Made by a program: the position numbers and the translations under genes. Below, one piece after another: positions 5,791 to 5,876 of a DNA stretch of 5,876 nt. The notes under the pieces are model-generated. The model was given only the letters and a program-made list of their open reading frames with translations, had not been told where the DNA came from and did no database searches. Every line of letters starts with the position of its first letter. The first letter of the stretch is position 1. The DNA comes from Acidovorax sp. (lineage in GTDB: Bacteria; Pseudomonadota; Gammaproteobacteria; Burkholderiales; Burkholderiaceae_C), in contig WOZN01000254.1 in the NCBI GenBank assembly GCA_011620245.1, positions 1 to 5,876 on the forward strand, read 5' to 3'.

Positions 5791-5865
5791 ACTTACGCAA
5801 ATAAGGATGCCACAACGGTATTGCCTTTGTGGCAGGCGGCTTGCCTGGGCCTGTTTTGCGCAAGT
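5791..5865. repeat. 75-bp segment bounded by imperfect 12-bp inverted repeats, 3' of the glycosyltransferase
   Basis: ACTTACGCAAAT (5791-5802) and TTTTGCGCAAGT (5854-5865) are inverted copies matching at 10 of 12 positions. They enclose a perfect 8-bp hairpin, TGCCACAA/TTGTGGCA, and a second small hairpin. It starts 29 bp after the glycosyltransferase stop. It could be a small palindromic mobile element, a remnant insertion-sequence end or a transcription-ending structure. The window ends 11 bp later, so its context is unknown. The region 5763-5876 has no gene I can support. Confidence 0.45.
5808..5834 (+). other. Nested hairpin, possible terminator of the glycosyltransferase gene
   Basis: TGCCACAA (5808-5815) pairs perfectly with TTGTGGCA (5827-5834) around an 11-nt loop. 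CAGGC (5833-5837) can alternatively pair with GCCTG at 5843-5847 or 5849-5853, the latter directly followed by TTTT (5854-5857). The T run is short, so intrinsic termination is only a possibility. Confidence 0.35.
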
Positions 5866-5876
5866 CATGATGACAT

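Overview
The window looks like a high-GC betaproteobacterial chromosome, most probably of the Comamonadaceae (Acidovorax/Variovorax/Delftia type). This rests on three things: a strong G/C bias at third codon positions, the style of the proteins, and two short AT-rich 'AGCTATCAAAA' patches of a kind I associate from memory with that family. The family assignment is an inference and no search was run.

Layout, left to right. Positions 2-364 are the 3' end of a type II secretion minor pseudopilin gene (gspK, + strand, cut by the window edge). Only 11 bp further on, a convergent gene (376-945, - strand) encodes a phasin-type polyhydroxyalkanoate granule protein with a Lys/Ala/Pro-rich, histone-like tail. 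A 238-bp divergent spacer (946-1183) follows. It holds the phasin ribosome binding site, a four-run G-tract, a pair of GTGTAGG repeats and a likely extended -10 promoter for the next operon.

Positions 1184-4636 form a compact four-gene operon, rfbB-rfbD-rfbA-rfbC (rmlBDAC). It contains every step from glucose-1-phosphate to dTDP-L-rhamnose: RfbA makes dTDP-glucose, RfbB dehydrates it, RfbC epimerises the product and RfbD reduces it. rfbB and rfbD overlap by 4 bp (ATGA), and the other junctions are 15 and 7 bp. A GC hairpin with a T7 run lies just after rfbC and probably ends the operon. The 217-bp spacer after rfbC (4637-4853) also carries a 12-bp tandem repeat and no convincing gene. Positions 4854-5762 encode a GT2-family glycosyltransferase resembling rhamnosyltransferases, the likely consumer of dTDP-rhamnose. 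Its base composition is clearly less GC-rich than the rfb genes. The last 114 bp hold no gene but contain nested inverted repeats.

Read together, the right-hand two thirds look like the conserved edge of a surface-polysaccharide (O-antigen, capsule or exopolysaccharide) locus, with variable glycosyltransferase genes probably continuing to the right. I found no clearly new biological system. The observation most worth following is that rfbB and rfbD each contain a 30-bp AT-rich patch, 23/30 identical between the two genes and in the same reading phase, so that both encode QAxxAIKxxA.
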